From Mycolicibacterium hodleri (GTDB lineage: Bacteria; Actinomycetota; Actinomycetes; Mycobacteriales; Mycobacteriaceae): DNA of 64,000 nt. Under the pieces are notes generated by a model. The model saw only the letters and a list, made by a program, of their open reading frames with translations. It searched no databases and had not been told where the DNA came from. Location: contig NZ_JACKTL010000067.1 of NCBI RefSeq assembly GCF_025822245.1, positions 110,672-174,671 of the forward strand. The letters are read 5' to 3'. Below are positions 38,515-47,542 of this stretch, piece after piece. The translations under genes and the position numbers were made by a program. The number at the start of each line of letters is the position of its first letter. Within the stretch, counting starts at the first letter, position 1.

Positions 38515-39134
38515 GACACACGGACCGCCATCCGCCGGTCAGCTCGTCGGACCGCCCACACCACGACCACGAGCGCGACGGCGCTAAGCGGATATCCCAT
38601 GGCGATTCGGGCGAAAGCCAGCCATCCCGTGGCCTCCAGACCGTAGAGCCAGTTCTGCACCACGAACCGGGCCGCGAACGTGGCCACCAGGGCGAGCGTC
38701 GCGACGTCGTAGCCCATCCGTGCGGACCTGTCCGCACGCCACGCCTGGCCGCCTCCGCTCATCGCACTCCAGATGACGCCGACGAGCGGCCAACGCACCA
38801 GCACCGAGGCGAAGAAGACCACCGCGAACGCCAAACTCCCCCAAATACCCACCAGGAAATAATCTTTCGCGTCGCCGCTCTGGTAGGCGATGAACGCGGA
38901 GATCGCGACGCCCAGCAGACCGGAGACCGCCGGCTGCAACGGCTCCCTCCGCAGCAGCCGCAGCAGCGCGATGCCCGCACCGGCGCCCACCGCCAATGCC
39001 GTCGCGACGTGCAGCCCTGTGACGGCGTCGGCGACCACGAACACGATGCTGGGCACGCTGGCGTAGATCAGCCCCGGCGCGCCTCCCGCCTGCTGCAGCG
39101 CGCTGGGCTTCCGGTCGTCGAGGGTCTCGCTCAT
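38511..39134 (-). CDS. DUF3159 membrane protein
   Basis: 207-aa polytopic membrane protein with about five or six hydrophobic helices. The N-terminal GGAPGLIYASVPSIVFVVAD and the central VSGLLGVAISAFIAYQSGDA match the actinobacterial DUF3159 family. Function unknown. Its ATG overlaps the stop of the upstream S9 peptidase gene (ATGA), so the two are translationally coupled. Confidence 0.88.
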   Translation of the reverse strand: MSETLDDRKPSALQQAGGAPGLIYASVPSIVFVVADAVTGLHVATALAVGAGAGIALLRLLRREPLQPAVSGLLGVAISAFIAYQSGDAKDYFLVGIWGSLAFAVVFFASVLVRWPLVGVIWSAMSGGGQAWRADRSARMGYDVATLALVATFAARFVVQNWLYGLEATGWLAFARIAMGYPLSAVALVVVVWAVRRADRRMAVRVS

Positions 39135-41011
39135 GCGCGACCGCCGAGGTGCCGGGCGAGGAACCCCGAGACGGCGTGGTACATCTGAAACACGTTCTCG
39201 GAGTTGACTGCTCCGTGTCCCTCGTCGGCCTGGACGACGTAGTCCACCTCGACGCCACGGGCCCGCAGTGCGGTGACCAGGTTGTCGGACTCGGCCTGCA
39301 CGACGCGAACGTCGTTGGCGCCCTGGATGACCAGGAGCGGGGTACGAATCTGGTCCACCTTGGTGATCGGTGACCGGGCCATCATGTCCGCCAACTGCTG
39401 CGCGTCCTCGGGATTGCCGACGTACCTGTGCCAGTTGTTGGCCAGGTGCGGGCGCGCGATCGGGGGCAGCGTCCGCATGAAGTTCGCAAGATCGGAGATT
39501 CCGACGTAGTCGACCGCGGCGGCGAAGACGTCGGGGGTGAAGGTGACCCCGACGAGGGCGGCGTACCCGCCGTAGGAGCCGCCGAAGATGGCCACGCGGT
39601 CGGGGTCGGCGTAGCCCTGCTCGACGGCCCAGTTCACCCCGTCGACGAGGTCGTCGTGCATCTTGCCGGCGAACTCACCGATCGCCGCCTTGAGGAACGC
39701 CTTGCCGTATCCCGTGGATCCGCGGAAGTTGACCTGCAGCACCGCATATCCCCGGTTGGCCAGCATCTGCACCCCGGCGTCGAACCCCCAGCCGTCGCGG
39801 TACCACGGCCCGCCGTGCACGACGAGCACCAGCGGAAGGTTCCGCGGCTCGACCCCGACCGGCAGCGTCAGATAGGAATGCAGGTCCCAGCCGTCGCGCG
39901 AGGGGATGGTGACCGGCCGCATGGCCGCCAACGCCTCCGGGTCGAGATGCGGCAAGGGCCGAAACAGCAGGCGACTCTCTCCGGTGTCGTGGTCGTACAG
40001 GTAGGTGGCGCCGGGATCGCGGTCATGGTTGAACCCGACGACCCACCGCCGGCCGGACTCGTCGGAGGAGAGGCGGCCGACGTCGCCCTCGGACAACTTC
40101 TCCAGGTTGGCCAGGACGTCGCCGAATCGGGAGTCGAGCGCGCGGATCACTTGGCGCTCGCCGTAATAGCGCACCCCGAGCAACTCGCCGGTGCGCCGGT
40201 CCTGAATGAGCGGCGCCGGCAGGATGGGGCTCACGATTCCCCGTGGGTCGACGTCCAGTCCGGGATGACCGTCGACGTCGGTCTCCTCGCCGGTGGCGAG
40301 GTCGACGCGCACGATCCGGGTGTGGTCGGTGTCGCGGTAGGACCCCATCCACACCCCCGTGCCGTCAGGTGTGACGACGAGCGGGTGAATGCCCGTGGGG
40401 TAGTCACTGCCGTCGAATGTGACGATGGGGCGCAGGGTCCCGGTGGCGTCGTCCCAGCCCGATAACTGTAGGTCTCCGGCTGAGGTGAGCGAGGTGGCAA
40501 ACAAGGTTCCGTCGTCGCTGCACAGCCATCCGCTGACGTGTCCGGGGTTGAGTGCCTTCAGAGTGAGATCGCCCGTGGCGACGTCGAGTTGATGGACGTC
40601 GAGCAGGGTGGCGTCGCGGTTGTTGAGCATGACGGCCGTCGTCCCGTTCTTCACTTCGCGTAGAGGCGCGGCCATCGCGCCCGGGGACGGCGTGAGGTCG
40701 ACGGCGGGGGCATCGGGGTCGTCGAGGTCGACGCGGAAGACGTGCCAGTTCTCGTCACCGTTGCTGTCCTGGAGGTAGATCAGCCATCGGGGGTCGTCGG
40801 TCCACTCGAAGTGCAGGACGCTGCGGTTCTCGTCGGCGGTCACGCATCGGGCATCGTCGGCGTCGGGTTCGAGGCCTTGAACCCAGACGTTGAGGCGCTC
40901 CTTCCAGGGTGCGAGGAAGGCGATCTTGGTGCCGTCCGGAGAGATCGTCGCGGCCGCGCGGGTCGGCGGACGGAAGAAGTCCTCCACGGAGATCGGGGCG
41001 GGCAGTGCCAT
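39131..41011 (-). CDS. S9-family prolyl oligopeptidase-like serine peptidase
   Basis: 626-aa peptidase. An N-terminal beta-propeller (about 15-370, with repeated strands such as SPDGTKIAFLAPW) precedes an alpha/beta hydrolase domain. Catalytic Ser in FGGSYGGYAALV, Asp in GANDVRV and His in DEGHGAVN are all present. No signal peptide is obvious, so it is probably cytoplasmic. The ATG at 41011 is chosen over 41041 because homology begins at ISVEDFF. It is coupled to the DUF3159 gene. Confidence 0.92.
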   Translation of the reverse strand: MALPAPISVEDFFRPPTRAAATISPDGTKIAFLAPWKERLNVWVQGLEPDADDARCVTADENRSVLHFEWTDDPRWLIYLQDSNGDENWHVFRVDLDDPDAPAVDLTPSPGAMAAPLREVKNGTTAVMLNNRDATLLDVHQLDVATGDLTLKALNPGHVSGWLCSDDGTLFATSLTSAGDLQLSGWDDATGTLRPIVTFDGSDYPTGIHPLVVTPDGTGVWMGSYRDTDHTRIVRVDLATGEETDVDGHPGLDVDPRGIVSPILPAPLIQDRRTGELLGVRYYGERQVIRALDSRFGDVLANLEKLSEGDVGRLSSDESGRRWVVGFNHDRDPGATYLYDHDTGESRLLFRPLPHLDPEALAAMRPVTIPSRDGWDLHSYLTLPVGVEPRNLPLVLVVHGGPWYRDGWGFDAGVQMLANRGYAVLQVNFRGSTGYGKAFLKAAIGEFAGKMHDDLVDGVNWAVEQGYADPDRVAIFGGSYGGYAALVGVTFTPDVFAAAVDYVGISDLANFMRTLPPIARPHLANNWHRYVGNPEDAQQLADMMARSPITKVDQIRTPLLVIQGANDVRVVQAESDNLVTALRARGVEVDYVVQADEGHGAVNSENVFQMYHAVSGFLARHLGGRA

Positions 41012-41119
41012 GACAGTCCTTTCACAGGGGGTAGAGGGCATGGTTGAGCGCGCCAGGAGGTGTCCTGGCGGTGCAGATGTCGGTGCTATGTGGTTGAGGG
41101 AATTGGTAATCCGGCTACG

Positions 41120-41779
41120 TCACGGCTCCACCGGCCCACCCAGACGGCCGTTGGTGGCATCACGGATGGCCCGGTCGACCAACGCCAAGGCCTCCTGCTG
41201 ACTGACCCGTTCCTTCTCGACGATGACGCGGCGCCCGACGTCTTCGTCGACCACGCGGAACGCCGCCGTGACGGCCGCCGCGAACAGGCGCGCCGTCAGA
41301 TCGCCCTCCGGAAGCCGCAACCGCCTGGCGACGACGGGAGCGAAGCCGCGCTCCATGTCGTCGTGCACCATCAGGTACGCGGTGCGCAGGGCCGGTTCCG
41401 TCGCCGACATGGTGGCGATCCGCAATGAGGCGATCTCGTCGGCGAGTTCCCGCTCGGTGAGCGGGTTTTCGAGCATGTCCGCCGCCATGTGGTCGGCCAA
41501 TGACAGCTCGTCGGGCCAGCGAGTGGCCAGCGCGATGAAGCGCCTCGCCGACAACGCCAGCACCGGCTCCACGCAGCTCTCCTTGCTGCGGAAGTAGCGC
41601 CAGATCGTTCTGGTGGAAAGTCCTGCGGCAGCGGCGATGTCGTCACCGGTGGTCGCGGCGACGCCTCGCTCCCAGAACAGCTCGCAGGCATGCCGGGACA
41701 CGCGCAGACGCGCCTCGGCCTGCTTGTCCTCGGCCGTGTTCGATGCCGCCGCGGTGTTGATGTCCCAACCTCCTGTCAC
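41120..41779 (-). CDS. TetR-family regulator
   Basis: 219-aa TetR regulator. HTH about 22-70, with TTGDDIAAAAGLSTRTIWRYF as recognition region. The proposed GTG start at 41777-41779 lies inside one of two palindromic operators, so the repressor would block its own transcription start. A GGAGG directly after this GTG hints that translation might instead begin slightly downstream, but no ATG, GTG or TTG is well placed there. It follows the nitrilase gene on the same strand. Confidence 0.87.
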   Translation of the reverse strand: MTGGWDINTAAASNTAEDKQAEARLRVSRHACELFWERGVAATTGDDIAAAAGLSTRTIWRYFRSKESCVEPVLALSARRFIALATRWPDELSLADHMAADMLENPLTERELADEIASLRIATMSATEPALRTAYLMVHDDMERGFAPVVARRLRLPEGDLTARLFAAAVTAAFRVVDEDVGRRVIVEKERVSQQEALALVDRAIRDATNGRLGGPVEP

Positions 41780-41813
41780 TTAATGACAGGACCACTGTGT
41801 CACTAAGTGACAC
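41773..41813. promoter_or_regulatory. Two palindromic operators at the TetR start
   Basis: CTGTCACTTAATGACAG (41773-41789) and GTGTCACTAAGTGACAC (41797-41813) are 17-bp palindromes sharing the TGTCACT half-site, centred 24 bases apart. They overlap the TetR start codon and its upstream region, a typical autoregulatory layout. Confidence 0.8.
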
Positions 41814-41843
41814 TCCGGTCAAGCGTCCCCTCGGGGACGACCG

Positions 41844-42653
41844 TCAGACCGGTGGCGTTGCCTCCACGACACCGAAGCGCCGAAGGTGGATTGCCGGGTT
41901 CTTCGCCCGCACGCGCTTGATCCGCTCGGGGTCGAGGGTGGCGGTGCCGAGCCCCTCTTCCTCCCCCACCGACGCCAGCACGACGCCCATCGGGTCGACG
42001 ATCATGCTGTTGCCGGCGCCGGACTTTCCACACTGGTCGGCGGCGGCCAGGTAGACGGTGTTCTCGATGGCACGGGCACGCAGCAGCGTCGTCCAGTGGT
42101 CTTCCTTCAGCGGGCCGGGCACCCACTCCGCGGGCATCAGCACGACGTCGGCCTCGGCGTCGACCAGTCGCCGGCTCACCTCGGGGAAGCGCAGGTCGTA
42201 ACAGGTCTGCAGGCCGAAGCGCAAACCGCCGAGGGTGAACGTCTGCGGCGGTTCGATCTCCCCCGGCCGCACGAGGCTGGACTCGGTGTAGCCGAACGCG
42301 TCGTAGAGGTGCAGCTTGCGGTAGGTGGCCACCACCTCACCGGAGGCGTCGACCGCGAGCAGCGTGTTGTGGATGCGGTCGCCGTGGTCGGCGGCCTCGT
42401 TGAGACCGCACACCACGGCGATCTGGTGTTGCGCGGCAAGCGCTTTCAACTCGGCGACGAAGGCGCCGTCGAGGGGCTCGGCCGACGCGACGAACCGCTC
42501 GTCCATCACCGGGACGGTGAACATCGAGTACTCCGGGAAGACGACGAGCTCGCTGCCCTGTGCCCGCGCCTCGGACACCAGGCCGCGGATCGACGTCAGG
42601 TTGGCGGTCTTGTCGTCGCCGGGGGCGAACTGGGCGACCGAACATACGACCAT
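41844..42653 (-). CDS. Carbon-nitrogen hydrolase (nitrilase superfamily)
   Basis: 269-aa amidase-like enzyme. The Glu-Lys-Cys triad is visible in VVFPEYSMF, TYRKLHLYDAFG and LQTCYDLRFPE. It hydrolyses a linear amide or related C-N bond; substrate unknown. It follows the MFS gene by 19 bases with a good AGGAGG before its ATG, forming the third gene of an aldolase-transporter-hydrolase operon. Confidence 0.92.
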   Translation of the reverse strand: MVVCSVAQFAPGDDKTANLTSIRGLVSEARAQGSELVVFPEYSMFTVPVMDERFVASAEPLDGAFVAELKALAAQHQIAVVCGLNEAADHGDRIHNTLLAVDASGEVVATYRKLHLYDAFGYTESSLVRPGEIEPPQTFTLGGLRFGLQTCYDLRFPEVSRRLVDAEADVVLMPAEWVPGPLKEDHWTTLLRARAIENTVYLAAADQCGKSGAGNSMIVDPMGVVLASVGEEEGLGTATLDPERIKRVRAKNPAIHLRRFGVVEATPPV

Positions 42654-42672
42654 GGGGACCTCCTGTGATGGG

Positions 42673-44007
42673 TCAGGCGGGGACGGGCGGCGGGGCCATG
42701 CGGTCCATCCGTCCGAGAACGACGGTATAGCAGAGGATTCCGAGAAGCAGCACCACGCCGGTCACCATGAAGGCTCCAGCGAAGGAACCGGTGGCGTCGA
42801 CGACCATGCCGGTGACGATCGGTGCGGCGATGCCGATCAGGTTGGCGATGAAGTTGACGATGCCGCCGAGTGATCCGGTGAGGCCTTCCGGGGCGATCAG
42901 CGAGACGATGCTCGAGCCGGCGGGCACCGACACTGCGAGGCCGGCCGCACCGATGGAGATGAACACGATGGCCATTCCGATGGTGTCGACGTAGGCGGCG
43001 CCGGTGACCGCCAAGGCGGCGAGCATGCTGACCACCAGCACGATGCGGCGCACCTTGGTGACCTGACCCGTGCGCTTGATCCACCAGTCCATCAGCAGCC
43101 CGGCGATGAGGAACTGCGCGATCACCGCGACCAGCCACGGGATCATCGAATACAGGCCGCCCTGAAGCAGATTGACGCCGAACTCCTTCTTCAGATAGCC
43201 CGGCAGCCAGGTCAGCAAGACGTAGTACGCGTAGGTGTAGGAGGCGTAACCGAGCGCCAGTCCCCAGGTCTTGCGCCGGCCCAGCAGATACCCGATCCCG
43301 CGCAGCGACCCCTCCGAGATGTTCTCTTCGTTCTCGGCGTCACCGGCCTTGAGGTAGGCCAGCTCCTCGGCCGACATCTTGCCGTCGGCCACGGCCTGCA
43401 CCGGGCTGCGGTACAGCAGCCACCATGCGACCAGGTAGACCAGGCTCAGCGCCCCGGTGAAGAGGAACGCGGCGTGCCAGCTGAACGTCGACACCAGGAA
43501 CGCCATGATGGGGATGCCGACGACGTTGGAGAGCTTGGCGCAGCCGTCGAAGATGGAGGTGGCCGTGCCGCGTTCCTGCTTCGGGAACCACTGACCGATG
43601 GCCTTCCAGCCGGCGGGCACCGTCGGCGCCTCGCCGACCCCGAGCGCCAGGCGGGCGACGATCATCAGACCCAGACCGCCGGCGGCCGCGGCCAGGAACG
43701 ACGCGAGGGCCCAGAGGAAGACCCCGACGCGGTTGACCCACGGGACGCCGATCTTGTCGATGATGCTGCCGATCGGCATCTGCAACAGGGCGTAGGTCCA
43801 CAGGAACGCCGACGCGAGGATGCCCATCTGCGCGGCGCTGATGTCGAAGTCGTCCATGATGGCCGGGGTGGCCACCGACAGGTTCACCCGGTCGATGTAG
43901 TTGACGAACATCCCGGCGCCGAGCAGGCCGCCGATCTGCCAGCGGAATCGCCCCGGGCTCTTGGTCGACGGCACCGCGTCGAGGTCGTGTGCCTGAACGT
44001 CGCTCAT
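42673..44007 (-). CDS. MFS transporter (anion:cation symporter type)
   Basis: 444-aa permease with about 12 helices. NYIDRVNLSVATPAI in helix 1, DKIGVPWVNRVG in loop 2-3 and GVGEAPTVPAGWKAIGQWFP are hallmarks of the ACS family, which imports organic acids such as glucarate, galactarate, phthalate or hydroxyphenylacetate. It is coupled to the aldolase gene by an ATGA overlap, so it probably imports the substrate that the aldolase and hydrolase process. Confidence 0.92.
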   Translation of the reverse strand: MSDVQAHDLDAVPSTKSPGRFRWQIGGLLGAGMFVNYIDRVNLSVATPAIMDDFDISAAQMGILASAFLWTYALLQMPIGSIIDKIGVPWVNRVGVFLWALASFLAAAAGGLGLMIVARLALGVGEAPTVPAGWKAIGQWFPKQERGTATSIFDGCAKLSNVVGIPIMAFLVSTFSWHAAFLFTGALSLVYLVAWWLLYRSPVQAVADGKMSAEELAYLKAGDAENEENISEGSLRGIGYLLGRRKTWGLALGYASYTYAYYVLLTWLPGYLKKEFGVNLLQGGLYSMIPWLVAVIAQFLIAGLLMDWWIKRTGQVTKVRRIVLVVSMLAALAVTGAAYVDTIGMAIVFISIGAAGLAVSVPAGSSIVSLIAPEGLTGSLGGIVNFIANLIGIAAPIVTGMVVDATGSFAGAFMVTGVVLLLGILCYTVVLGRMDRMAPPPVPA

Positions 44008-44768
44008 CGGTTGCTGCCGTTCAGGGCGGGGCTGCGGTCGATGCCGGCCATCGTGTCGAGGGCGGCGGACAGCCCGGCCACCAGCGCGCCGTGCTCCATG
44101 GTGAGCGCCATCTGGTCGGCGCCGTGGTCGACGGCGAACCGCTTCTCTTCGGGGCTCCAGGCGGGCAGCAGCCAGGGCTTGCCGGCGGTGCGGGCGGCGG
44201 CTGCGATGCGGGCCAGGTCGGCGAAGTCGCCGTCGGTGCGGGCGTAGGCGCCGCGGTCGCGCCGCAGCGAGAGGTCTGACGGGCCGACGAAGACCCCGTC
44301 GACGGTGTCGAGGGCCAGGATGTCGTCGATCTGCTCGATCGCGCCGGCGTCTTCGATCATCGGGTAGCACCGTGTCTTGGCATCTTGGGCGGATACCCAC
44401 TCGTCGGTGAACCCGCCGTAGGCGGAGGTGCGGCCGCCGGCGAAGCTGCGGTCGCCCAGCGGCGGGAACTTGGCGTACCCGGTGACGACGGCGGCGTGGG
44501 CGGCGTTCTCGACGTGCGGGATGGCGACGACGTCGGCCCCGAAGTCCAGCGCCTGCTGGATCGGGCCACGTTCGGGTCCAAGCACTTTCGCGATGACTTC
44601 CAGTCCGATGGCCTTGAGGAACGGGATGAAGCGTTCCAGGTCGGCAAGGTCGAACGTGCCGTGCTCAATGTCGAGGACGGCCGCGCCGTAGCCGATCTGG
44701 CGGGCGATTTCGGCGGCGGCCACGTTGGGGCCGGACAGCCACACGGCGTAGCGACGATTCGGTTCCAC
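44004..44768 (-). CDS. HpcH/HpaI-family class II aldolase
   Basis: 254-aa metal-dependent aldolase that cleaves 2-keto-4-hydroxy acids to pyruvate and an aldehyde. The barrel motifs VLDIEHGTFDL, AIPHVENA, the metal ligands Glu in YPMIEDAGAIEQID and Asp in VGPSDLSL are present. GTG at 44768 follows GGGAGAG; an upstream in-frame start at 44801 is less likely. First gene of the operon; divergent from a GntR regulator with a palindromic operator between them. Confidence 0.91.
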   Translation of the reverse strand: MEPNRRYAVWLSGPNVAAAEIARQIGYGAAVLDIEHGTFDLADLERFIPFLKAIGLEVIAKVLGPERGPIQQALDFGADVVAIPHVENAAHAAVVTGYAKFPPLGDRSFAGGRTSAYGGFTDEWVSAQDAKTRCYPMIEDAGAIEQIDDILALDTVDGVFVGPSDLSLRRDRGAYARTDGDFADLARIAAAARTAGKPWLLPAWSPEEKRFAVDHGADQMALTMEHGALVAGLSAALDTMAGIDRSPALNGSNR

Positions 44769-44810
44769 GGTCTCTCCCTGAAGTGGTCGGGCGACGGGCA
44801 CAGCGCTTGT

Positions 44811-44834
44811 ACATCTCTTGTATACACAAGATGT
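44811..44834. promoter_or_regulatory. GntR/FadR-type operator
   Basis: Imperfect 24-bp palindrome with arms ACATCTCTTGTA and TACACAAGATGT; 10 of 12 positions pair. The core TTGTATACA resembles FCD-type GntR sites. It lies between the divergent aldolase operon and GntR gene. Confidence 0.72.
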
Positions 44835-44877
44835 GCGTCAAGTGTCCAGTACTCTGCGAGCATCGGAAGGAGTCGAC

Positions 44878-45537
44878 ATGGCCGTCGAGGTCTCTGAGGC
44901 GGGCGCGACCCCGTCGGCGCGCGACCGGGTCTACCAGTGGGTGCGCGACGAGATCATCAAGGGCACGTTGCCGGCCGGCCGGTTCCTGGACGAGGTGTGG
45001 GTCTCCGAACTCGTCGGCACGTCCCGGACCCCGGTGCGCGAGGCCTTCCACCGACTCAACTCCGAGAAGTTCATCGACCTGCTGCCCCGGCGAGGCGCAC
45101 AGGTACGCAGCGTGACCTCGCGCGAACTCGAGGAGGTGTACGCCTCACGACGGCTGATCGAGGGCCACGCGGCGCGGGAACTGTGCCTGGCCGAGTCGGG
45201 CGCGCCGGAGCCCCTGGACGGTTTGGCACAACGCATGGAAGACGCCGGCCAGGAACAGGATTGGTTCACCGTGGCCCGGCTGGATCGGTCCTTCCATCGG
45301 GCGATCGTGGACGCGCACGGCAACTCGATCCTGACCGAGCTGTACGACGCGCTACGGTCGCGCCAACAGCGGGTGGCCGTGCGCGCGTTGCAGATTCGGC
45401 CGCAACGAGTGCCCGAGATCGACCGCCAGCACCGCGCGATCGTCGACGCCCTGGCGCGCAACGACGTGGACGGCGTGGCCGTTCTGCTCGACGAGCACCT
45501 GCGACCGATCCCAGAGATCACCGCGGCGTTGGGATAG
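44878..45537 (+). CDS. GntR-family regulator (FadR/FCD subgroup)
   Basis: 219-aa regulator. The winged HTH spans about 15-75 (DEIIKGTLPAGRFLDEVWVS, GTSRTPVREAFHRL). The C-terminal FCD domain (about 85-215) has the metal-binding pattern with Asp in RLDRSFHRAIV and His in RQHRAIVDAL, which in relatives binds organic acids. ATG after GGAAGGAG. It likely represses the divergent aldolase-MFS-nitrilase operon until its substrate or product binds. Confidence 0.92.
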   Translation: MAVEVSEAGATPSARDRVYQWVRDEIIKGTLPAGRFLDEVWVSELVGTSRTPVREAFHRLNSEKFIDLLPRRGAQVRSVTSRELEEVYASRRLIEGHAARELCLAESGAPEPLDGLAQRMEDAGQEQDWFTVARLDRSFHRAIVDAHGNSILTELYDALRSRQQRVAVRALQIRPQRVPEIDRQHRAIVDALARNDVDGVAVLLDEHLRPIPEITAALG

Positions 45538-45818
45538 GCGGCTCTATCCGGGGCAGCTGCCCTTACCACGTCGACAACAGGGAGTGGACGAGGACAAAAG
45601 CCGGTTGATTGGCCGAGGGCTCTGGCCCACTGCCCCTCTCGGGTGCTAGGCGCGATTTCTGCGCCACGGTCGTGGTTTCCGCGACTGAATGCGAAACAAC
45701 GACCGTCACGTACGTCACGGCCATAGCTCGTACGAGGACGTACACGGCTGGGTGAGCGCCCCTACCCAGCCACGGCGGCGTCGGCCTCAATCTTCAGCCT
45801 CGGGGCGATCGGCGGAGC

Positions 45819-46430
45819 TCACCGCATAACGCGATAGCGCAGGTGTGCCACCCCGGGCGCTTCGAGGACGCGCTCCAACTCCAGGTGCGGGTTGCCCGCG
45901 TCGAAGCCGTCGAACAGCCGCTCCCCCACGCCGAGGATCACGGGACTGACCTGAAGGTCGATCTCGTCGACGAGGCCCGCGCGGATCGCCTGCCGGGCGC
46001 ACGACGCGCCGCCGGCGATGCTGATCGGCCGGTCCCCCGCCACCTCGCATGCCTGCGCGTACGCCGACTCGACGCCGTCGGTGACGAAGTGGAACGTCGT
46101 CCCCGTCAGCGCGATCGGGTCGTGAGCGTGGTGGGTCAGCACGAACACCGGGCAGTGATACGGCGGCTCGTCACCCCACCAGCCGGTCCAGTCCGAGTCG
46201 CCCCACTCACCGCGCACCGGCCCGAACATGTTGCGGCCCATGATGGTCGCGCCCATGCCGTCGAGCATCTCCGAGACCACCTGCCGGTTGACGGGATGAT
46301 CTGCCTCAGGACCCATGTGCCACCCGTGCAGCAGCTGACCGCCGACGCCGAGCGGATGCTCCTGGCTCTGGCTGGGGCCGGCGACGTATCCGTCGGCGGA
46401 GATCGACATCGAGAGATTGGTGCGTGGCAT
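45819..46430 (-). CDS. Dihydrofolate reductase-like (RibD C-terminal domain) protein
   Basis: 203-aa RibD_C-domain reductase. N-terminal MSISADGYVAG, then MGRNMFGPVRG and the C-terminal ISIAGGASCARQAIRAGLVD, QVSPVILGVGERLFDG fit the YyaP/YwjB-type dihydrofolate reductase-like family. NADPH-binding is expected; substrate unknown. It is flanked by a 281-base gap (45538-45818) in which I see no gene or clear element. Confidence 0.9.
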   Translation of the reverse strand: MPRTNLSMSISADGYVAGPSQSQEHPLGVGGQLLHGWHMGPEADHPVNRQVVSEMLDGMGATIMGRNMFGPVRGEWGDSDWTGWWGDEPPYHCPVFVLTHHAHDPIALTGTTFHFVTDGVESAYAQACEVAGDRPISIAGGASCARQAIRAGLVDEIDLQVSPVILGVGERLFDGFDAGNPHLELERVLEAPGVAHLRYRVMR

Positions 46431-46521
46431 GGGTCCTCCGGCTGCGAGCGTAAGGGGTGACGTGAGGCAGACCCATGCAGTCGGCGAAACTCATCGGGAG
46501 CCGCGTGCCACCATCGAGCTC

Positions 46522-47517
46522 ATGACCGACGACTGGTTCGCCCGCCTCACGGGGTTCCCCGAGGGAGCCTACGACGTCACCCGCGAGTTGTTGAGGGTCG
46601 ACGGCGACCAGTTGGTGTCGACGGTCACCGGGGCGCGGCACGGCATCGGATCGCTGTCGGTTCCGACGCTGGCGCAGTTGCGCGATGGTATCAACCTGCC
46701 TGCGACACAACGCTCTACGGTGCGATGCGTCACCGGCGAGGCCCGCGCGATGCACGCCGACCCCGAGCTCGAAGGGGCGCTGTTCCAGGTGGCGTCGCAG
46801 TTCAACCTCCTGGAGATGACCAGCCCGCACGTCACCCCCGAGGACGGCGTGACGCGCTACGTCGACGACCACACGCAGGGCCCGGCCTGTGCGGTGGCCG
46901 CGGGCGCGGCGACGATCTACCGCAACTACTTCGTGCCCGTCGGCGACGCGATCGGCCAGACCCGCGATCGTCAGGTCGACGCGCTGGCCCACGTGGGTGA
47001 GTCGTTGTCGGCGACGCTGGGCCGGCCCGTGACGGAGCTGTGGACGATGCGCAACGGGTACGCGCTGTGCACGCGCGACGGGCTGCGGGCCATCACGGAC
47101 CTCCTCGATCGCGGCACCGAGGAGGACCGTGACGACCTTCGCGGGCGGCTGGCCATCGGCCTCCATCGCGACGTCCAGGTGACCGACGTGTCCGAGCCTC
47201 GTCGGGTGTCGCAGGCGTTCTGCTCGGCGCTGCCGGTGGCGTATGGGGAGGGACGGCCGGCGGCGTGGGAGGCCTTCGCGCGGCTAGTACTCGAGGCGGC
47301 GTACGAGGCAACGCTGCTCGCGGCCGTCGGCGCAAGGTCGAACGTCGTGCTGTTGACGCGGCTGGGCGGCGGGGTGTTCGGCAACGCCGACGCGTGGATC
47401 GACGACGCGATCGTGCGGGCGATCCAACTCGTCAAGGACGCCGGATTGGACATTCGGCTGGTCAGTCACGGCCGCGTGCATCACTCGTTCCGGGCTATCG
47501 AGGAGCGGTTCGCCTGA
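46522..47517 (+). CDS. Uncharacterised conserved protein, possibly macrodomain-like
   Basis: 331-aa protein that I do not recognise as a named family. Well-formed central motifs are FQVASQFNLLEMTSPHVTPE, DDHTQGPACAVAAGAATIYR and, near the C-terminus, LTRLGGGVFGNADAWIDDAI followed by GLDIRLVSHG. The GGGVFGN loop followed by an amphipathic helix resembles the phosphate-binding loop of macrodomains that bind ADP-ribose; this is an inference. No signal peptide. The ATG at 46522 has no clear ribosome-binding site. A decayed copy of its last 27 codons lies at 49259-49342. Confidence 0.75.
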   Translation: MTDDWFARLTGFPEGAYDVTRELLRVDGDQLVSTVTGARHGIGSLSVPTLAQLRDGINLPATQRSTVRCVTGEARAMHADPELEGALFQVASQFNLLEMTSPHVTPEDGVTRYVDDHTQGPACAVAAGAATIYRNYFVPVGDAIGQTRDRQVDALAHVGESLSATLGRPVTELWTMRNGYALCTRDGLRAITDLLDRGTEEDRDDLRGRLAIGLHRDVQVTDVSEPRRVSQAFCSALPVAYGEGRPAAWEAFARLVLEAAYEATLLAAVGARSNVVLLTRLGGGVFGNADAWIDDAIVRAIQLVKDAGLDIRLVSHGRVHHSFRAIEERFA

Positions 47518-47542
47518 GCGGCTCCGCGACGTGCCCCAGCCG

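Noticed and set aside
45563..45790. 75-codon minus-strand frame in the gap after the GntR gene
   Set aside because: No ribosome-binding site, domain or coherent composition.
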